Shown piece after piece: positions 33,091-40,948 of a stretch of 64,000 nt of DNA. Position 1 is the first letter of the stretch; the number at the start of each line of letters is the position of its first letter. A program made the translations under genes and the position numbers. The DNA comes from Adiantum capillus-veneris (Eukaryota > Streptophyta > Polypodiopsida > Polypodiales > Pteridaceae), in contig CM043944.1 of assembly GCA_014529385.2 (NCBI GenBank), forward strand, positions 46,832,268 through 46,896,267. Reading direction: 5' to 3'. The notes beneath the pieces were generated by a model, which saw nothing but the letters and a program-made list of their open reading frames with translations, searched no databases and had not been told where the DNA came from.

Positions 33091-36000
33091 TGTTGCAAGC
33101 AACTTGCCTGTGCACTTCTTTGTCTTCTGCCAGATTCTACTAGCGCTAGGTTTTCTTTTATACAAGCTTTGCTAATTTGCCCTACCCAGTTCCCAACAAA
33201 AGTCACTTAAAAATAATAAGTGAAAAATGGATAGGAAACATAGGTTTTATGCACCGAAAAATGCTCCTGATGGATTTTGATGGTAATGCTGATGATCATG
33301 CTGTGTGCAACCAGAGGATATGCATCTACTCTAAGTGCTTGGGCATGCACGGTCTGCGAACAGACTCACAAAAGTGCCAGAACACTTCCTAACCTAGGCT
33401 AACTGAACCCTTGTCATGAAGTAGCTTGTCCACATGCACATAGGGTTAGTTGTGCATGTGACACTACAGGTCATTGGGCACAAGAAAGGAACAGAAAGGG
33501 CTAGGTGCACCATATAATTTGGTCAAGGGTACTTTTTGGCCCTCAATGCAAAGTGGATGGAGGAAGAGAACCTCGCAAGAGAGTTGTACGTTGAAACTTT
33601 TGGGCTATTAGCAGTGTCCATGCCAAAAGTTACCCATGGATCAAGTACTTTCTTTATTGTTGCACAAATGCTACTACAATGATGCTGATGCTAATGGGTA
33701 CTGATGCTACTGATGTTGGAGACTATGACGATGACGACGAAGGTGTCGTCGTGAAGTCCGAGATCTCCACGATGGCGACGAAGGTGTCATCGTCAAGATA
33801 GGGATCTTCGAGTGTCGTCGTCAAGATAGGGATCTGCGATGATGATGACGAAGGAGTCGTCGTCAAGATAGGGATCTGTGATGACGACGACGATGGCGTC
33901 AATGACGATGACGTCAAGGCTAAAAACTGAAAACGCTAGATGCTCTGCTGGTTAACTGCTATTGTGGTGGTATTGTGGCCTGGATCTACAATTGCTTCGC
34001 CGGACTAGGGCTAAAATGCAAAGACGCTGGCTGATCTGGCTGAAATTTGAAAATGCCAGGCTGATCTGCGGAATTCTGAAAACGCTAGGCTGATCTACTG
34101 AAATCTGGAAACGCTAGGCTGATTTGTGTCTTGATGGGGAAACTGGCGAGGATCTGCAACCGAGTGGGAGTGGGTCCTCGCGAGGCTAAGGGCTGAAAAT
34201 TGAAATGCTGATGAAGGCTGAAAACGCTGAGGATGGATCTCCAAAAACACTAGCTGATCTTGTGAGAAAACTGTAAGGTGCAGTGGAATGAATGTTGAAC
34301 TTTGCTCAAGATGAGTGCTCCGAATTGTGCTCAAGGTTCCTTTTACTTAGGGAAGGGAGAGCCTTCCGTTCTTTAATGAGAGAGTGCAAGTTACAACTTA
34401 CCACAAACAAAGTGGATGAACACTGTGAATGAAGGTGCTGAGACTGAGAGATAGAGAGAGAAGAGAATACGACACCGGAAAGTTGTAAAACTCTCCAGAC
34501 GATGGTGACGATGACGATGACGACGAGCCGCTATCTGGTGTTGTGGCTTGAAGACTGAAAACACTGTCTCCTTGCTGTCAAAAACGCTAGATTGGATGAT
34601 GATTGGATCGCTGATTTTGCTGCTGTTTTACTGCTGAAAGAAAACGCTGTTCTACTGCCCTGTAAAATACTGGATTTCTGGTCTTCTTAGGCCAACAAAA
34701 CGCTGAAGTTGTGGCTGTGAAAACGCTGAACTTAGGCTGAAAACGCTGCTGCAAAAACGCTGGCCTGAGGCTGCTGAAATCGCCGAGTGTAGGGCTGAAA
34801 TCGCTGGAGGTTAGGTGCTGAAAAACGCCAGGCTGAAGGGGGGTTGTTCTTGCTTGAGAGAGGGAGAGAGTAGTTTGCTGCAAGTGAATTGCCGGGTGCA
34901 CTTTCTCCTCTTCTGCCAGATAGGTCTAGCGCTAGGTTTGCTTATATACTACTTTAGCAAAATTGCCCTACCCAGTTCTCAACAAAATTCACTTAAAATT
35001 AATAAGTGAAAAATCTCAAAAATAGGGAATATAGGTTATGCACTTTAAAAATGCTCCTGATGGGTTCTGATTGAAATCTGATGATCATGCTGTGTGCAAC
35101 CAGAGGATATGCATCTAATCTAAGTGTCTGGACATGCACGGTTTGCGAACAGACTTACAAAATTGGCAGATCCCTTCGTATTCTAGACTGACTGAACTGG
35201 ACTGAACCCTTGTCATGATGTAGCTTGTCCACGTGCACATGGGGTTAGATGTGTCACATGACATCCCCTCCTTTTCAAAGTGAGGTACTGGTACCGAACT
35301 GTATGGCGTCGAGGGAGATCGCCAACAGCGTGTGGAATCCTGGAAAGGACTCTTCGCCGGCTCACTCTGATGTGTGGGTCATGCGATACTTGAACTTCAT
35401 AAAGGTCTGCAACGCTTGCTTCTTTGGGCCGTGCCGAAAGCGACACAAAGTCTTCTGTGGCTCCTTCAATGCTTCAACTTCGTCTATAGTCATGCATCTA
35501 CCTTCTTCAAGAATCTCCGAGGCTGAAAATTCGTGAAACCACTTTCAACACAAAAACATGAACATACCCATTCCATGTAAAGTGACTGGAAAAAGACTAT
35601 TCCTTCGAAAAATTGTGCATGTAATGCAGATGAACATAGTGACGGAGTGCCAAAGCGTTCATCAAACACACGCAAACAATGGGGTCGAATCTTGACTTTC
35701 TGATCTAAATCAATCAAATGTGGCAAATCACAATGGAAATGTCTATGCTTGATGCTCAATCCTTCTTGTGCTCTTACGGGTACTATGTCATGCCAAGGAA
35801 GAGACATGGAATGTGAATTCCTTGAATGCAAACATTTCTTCTTTTCATGAATCATCCGCATACATTCGTGCTCATTCATGAGTGAATTGTGCTCAACGTA
35901 CAATATGGCATGCCTATGAAAAGGGATCACATAAAGACGCTGACTAAAATACAAGAAACGATCACGAATGAAACACTCGAACAATGCCTGCTGACTAATC

Positions 36001-39000
36001 ATTCGCATACACAATACTTCCTGTGGGGGTTCTTGAGACCTAGGCTGGAGGGCCAAGATCGGTTCTTCCTGAGGGGTTCTTTTTGAGGGGGTTCTTTCTA
36101 AGGGGGGTCTTTGGACGTCGACTCGAGAGCCAAGATCGGTTCTTCGTGATTGATCGAATCTGCAATGAGGTTAGCTTCACTAGAAAAAGTATCAACTAAC
36201 ACATCATCCTTGTGAACAATCACATCATCTTTATCTTACAAATCATCATGCTTGTGAGAAATCACATCTTGATCATGCAAATCATCATGCTCGTGAGAAA
36301 TCACATCTTGATCATCATGCAAATCATCATGCGTGTCATTGTCATGCAATTCATCATGCTTATCATCATGCAAATCCTGTGTGTCATGCTTTGGAGAAGA
36401 AGAGATTGAGAGTCTCCTTTTCCCGAATCTCTTGCATCTGTGCCTGCACTTGAGAAAAGAATCAGAACAAGGTGGCTTTCCTTCCGTTGTGCTCATGCTC
36501 TATGGCTGCCAATCTTTCTTCGTGTTCACGCTCTATTTCTGCTTTTCTTACTTCGCGTTCTAACTTCCTGTCCATCATCATCTTGTCAAAAGCCTCCATA
36601 GGAGTTAGTGCAATCCTTGGCGTAGATGGGGAAGGGGGAGGGTCGGAAAAACCTCCTGGTGGGGAAAACTCTTCTTCGCCACTCCCATGCTCACCATCTT
36701 CACGCGAAGTATCCATTCCGCTTCGGGTGATGACCATCCACTGAAGTCTTGGGTTCTTAAGTTCACGAGGAACTTGGGTTCTTGAGGTTCTTGAGGGTCT
36801 TGAGGTTCTTCTTTCGCTTGCAATCTGTGCTAGAGAAGCCTGAAGGATCTTCTCTTCACCCGAGTTCTGCTCTTTTCTGCGGGCGCACCCCTTGGCGGCG
36901 TTGCGCTCACAGCAAGGTTGCTTTTTCCCACCTCATGTCGATTGGCCGGCCGCCAAGTGCACGGTCTGCTCTCAATGAGTGAAAAGAGGCACAAGGGGAG
37001 GCTGGACCAGTCCTTCTTTCTTGGGATTCGTGTCACTCTTCAAAAACACGATTAGGAATCGACACACCCAAGAAATCTTGGGTTACGTGCGACCACAACA
37101 AGCAAAAAGGAAAAAATCTCTGGTTCTTGTGGTTCTTTCCTTGAGTGATACAGAACACTGCCAAAGCTCTGATACCAATGTAAGGTGCAACTGAATGAAT
37201 GTTGAACTTTGCTCAAGATGAGTGCTCCGAACTGTGCTCAAGGTTCCTTTTACTTAGTGAAGGGAGAGCCTTCCGTTCTTTAATGAGAGAGTGCAAGTGA
37301 TCACAAACAAAGTGGATGAACACTGTGAATGAAGGTGGTGAGAATGAGAGATAGAGAGAGAAGAGAATACGTTGTAAAACCTTCCAGATGATGGTGACGA
37401 CGACGACGAGCCGCTATCTGCTGCTGTGGCTTGAAGGCTGAAAACACTGTCTCCTTGCTGTCAAAAACGCTAGATTGGATGATGAATGGATCGCTGATTT
37501 TGCTGCTGTTTTACTGCTGAAAGAAAACGCTGTTCTTCTGCCTTGTAAAACGCTGGATTTCTGATCTTCTTAGGGCAACAAAACGCTGAACTTAGGCTGA
37601 AAAATGCTGCTGCAAAAACGTTGGCCTCAGGCTGCTGAAATCGCCAAGTGTAGGGCTGAAATCGCTGGAGGTTAGGTGCTGAAAAACGCCAGGCTGAAGG
37701 GGGGTTGTTCTTGCTTGAGAGGGGGAGAGAGTAGCCTGCCCCGCAAGTGAATTGCTTGGTGCACTTTCTCCTCTTCTGCCAGATAGGTCTAGCGCTAGGT
37801 TTGCTTATATATTAGTTTAGCAAAATTGCCCTACCTAGTTCCAACAAAAGTCACTTAAAATTAATAAGTGAAAAATGTCAAAAATAGGGAAAATAGGTCT
37901 ATGCATTGTAAAAATGCTCCTGATGGGTTCTAATGGAAATCAAAGGATATGCATCTAATCTAAGTGTTTGGACATGCACGGTCTGTGAACAGACTCACAA
38001 AAGTGTCAGATCCCTTTCTATTCTAGACTGACTGAACTGGACTTGACCCTTGTCATGCTATAGCTTGTCCACGTGCACATAGGGTTAGATGTGTCACGTG
38101 ACAAAAACGCTAAGGCAAGCTGTGTGGTTGCACTCTGCACTTGTGCACTAAGCTTGTCTTCTGTCTTCTGCTTCTACTGAGTGCCCACTGGGTTTCTTTT
38201 ATATTTCTTGGCAATTTGCCCTTCCTACTTTTTCAACATAAGTCACTTATTAATAAGCAAGTGAAAATGTGTAATTCGGAAAAAAGGGTACAATGCTCTA
38301 AAAAATGCTCGTGATGGGATAATTGTTCTGTGCAAGAGAAGGTTGCTAGAGGCTCTCAAAGTGCAAGGCTCAATCCTAAGCTAGGCTATGATTGATGCTA
38401 GACTATGGCAGAAGCATGTCCGCGTGGCGCAAGTGAAATGCGCACGTGACAAGGTCGGTGAGATCTGGATGTGATATCTAAGTGAATGAAGAATGAATGT
38501 GATTTGAACTTAGTGCATCTTGACATCTGTAGAGATTGGTGAGATCTGGATGTGATGCCTAAGTGAAGGAATTCTAGTGCATCAAGATGTCTATTTGAAT
38601 GAGATGACTGGATACTGTTGCGAGTGCATCGAGAGTTCCGGAAGGATGATATGGATACATAGTGATCTAGGTGCATCAAGAATTCTGGACAGAATGAGAT
38701 GGCTAGATTGAATGATTGAAACACAGTGTTCAGTGTAAACTAAGTTTGTGATTTGTGAACTACATGCTACTGTCTTGTGTGGATGGTCATGGGCATGGTT
38801 TGCTTGATTGAAATGTGAAATGAAACGATATGAATCTGATAGTAAGAAGATTTAGTAGATCAAGACATTTGTGAAAAGATCAGTGTGGTCTGGATGCGAT
38901 CGCTTAATGGTTACTGAGACCCTCAACAGAAATGTGATTGATCAGTGACTGATGTCTTTGTAGAAGTGCCGGATTGGTGGAGTCTGGTACATGAGTACAT

Positions 39001-39629
39001 AGAGTCAGTCCCTACTAAAGAAAGTTTTTGTCCTTTCGTTGTTTTTGCAGGCGTAATCGAGGGCGATTACAATTCTTTCAAGCGGGAGGAATGTCACAAA
39101 GCGATGACGGGGCATGCCCAACTGGAAGAGAAATGGCCGAGTCGACAAGAGAAACTGAGCCAACTAATTGAAAGAACTTATGAAGCACCAGCCGTGGGGC
39201 CCAAAACGCTAAAAAGACCAAAAGCTTAAACATTGTGGACTTTCAAAAAATGCGTTGATATGCTGACATGGCAATCTGTGCAGACGATGATGTGGCAGGG
39301 TTGTGCAGATTTTTCCGCGTTTTGTACTGCTGGTGCCACATGGCAGGTTGTATGGCTTTTGGAGAGCCCAAACACTCGCTTTTGGGAGCAGATACTTTTG
39401 GGGAAGTGCTTCTGAACCTGATTGCTTTTGAGGCTCTGCTTTTGGGCATCCCTTGTAAGTTTAAAAGAGCCCTTGGGCCTCTCACTCTACAGAGCATATG
39501 GACGTAGAGTCTGAGAGCAGAGGATCCTCGGGAGTTGTACTTTGCAGTGATCAATAATAAAGTAATACCAAAAGGGGCGCTAGGCTTTGGGGCTAGTGCT
39601 TCTGGGCGTGGAACTCTGCTGTGCCGTGT

Positions 39630-39690
<61 letters not shown>

Positions 39691-40897
39691 GTTCAGTGAT
39701 TTTGAAGTTCTGTTTTTGTTTTGCTATTGATTTCTCGCTTGGAGTGTCCAGGCTTGTAACAGGCATATCAGTCTCCTTTATGCACAACTTATGGGATATT
39801 ACCTGAGATAGATATGCCAGATTGGCCCTTGAGTCCTACATACAAGTAGCTTTGCACGGGGACACATCATGCTGGTATACACATGTCATCAGGGTTCCAG
39901 ATACATGGCTTTAGCATGGACAGCTTGCCTCCCTTCCAGTATTCCCTTGATGCACCGTCGCTGTCTCTTACCCGGGTGGAGATTACTAGACTCATTCGCT
40001 AGGATTTCACCCCAGTTGGACACCAGGAGGTCATGGATAGAGCCGACACAGGAGTTGGGCATGAAGATGGCTCTCTATAGAAAGCATCTTCTCCAACTCA
40101 CAAGGGATGGGTTTGTGATTCGACCCAGCTATATGGATACAGATCTATCTCCTAGGTTACGATGTGTCAATGGTCAGATACACACCATCTTGAGATTGAG
40201 ACTGGTGATTCAGAAGGATACCAGCAGCTAGAAGGATATGCTGCCTATGCCATACAGAGCTAGAGATGGAGCTGCATTATATATGTCAGGGCACAAGTGT
40301 ATTACGAGATACGGGGTCACTTCCACTCTCTATTCAGAGAGGGCTTCGGACCCTTCTCCAGAATCATGAGCTATCAGGACCAGAGATGTCTTGGATTGTA
40401 TCTACCTGAGTTACACAGACACAGAGATAGTTTACTGAGGAGATCTGGAAAGAGACAATCCCAAAGACAGATTACTGATTTCTTCACACCAAACAGTGGA
40501 CAAATAGAGGAGCAGCCACCACTGCAAAGCTCAACTCATACTCACACCCGCGGTACTCTCTTTGATTGAGCATTGGAGCTAGGGAGATTGAGAGTCGAGA
40601 CGCCCACGACTAAGGAGAGGAGCTTCATACCCTTGACGGAGACTACAGCAGCCATACTATCTCGACATCCAGAGTACAGATGAGGATGGATTCATCACCC
40701 ATAATATCACCCTCTTGTATTGGGTACCAATTGTATCAATGGTCACACATACCCCACAATTCCAGCTAGTAGCACGCTTTTAGATTCATTTTAGTATCTC
40801 TTCTTTTTTGTACTCGGACATGGTATTAGATTCACCAGTTTGTAACGGATTGGTCTCATTGGTAGTTTTGGCCTTTTGAAGACGTTAATATATCATT

Positions 40898-40948
<51 letters not shown>

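Larger units (their letters stand above)
26047..33468 (-). mobile_element. Full-length Ty3/gypsy element I (7.4 kb) with CTACA target duplication
   Basis: LTRs at 26052-27110 and 32410-33463 bound an internal region read on the minus strand. Its order is primer site, gag, zinc knuckle, protease, reverse transcriptase, RNase H, integrase and polypurine tract, the Ty3/gypsy order. CTACA flanks both outer ends (26047-26051 and 33464-33468). The two LTRs (1059 and 1054 bp) share long identical stretches. No chromodomain was seen after the integrase. Stops and frameshifts make it inactive. Confidence 0.95.
34267..38108 (-). mobile_element. Internally deleted gypsy element II with AAAAC target duplication
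   Basis: LTRs at 34272-35263 and 37179-38103 enclose only about 1.9 kb. AAAAC flanks both sides (34267-34271 and 38104-38108). The primer site (TTGGTATCAGAGC, minus strand) and polypurine tract are intact, while the protease, reverse transcriptase and RNase H are missing. It is a non-autonomous relative of element I, inserted inside another family A LTR. Confidence 0.92.

Noticed and set aside
39762-39780. Primer-binding-like GCATATCAG after the LTR ending at 39761
   Set aside because: The text belongs to the LINE coding sequence (SVSFMHNLW) that begins there, as shown by the other LINE copies.
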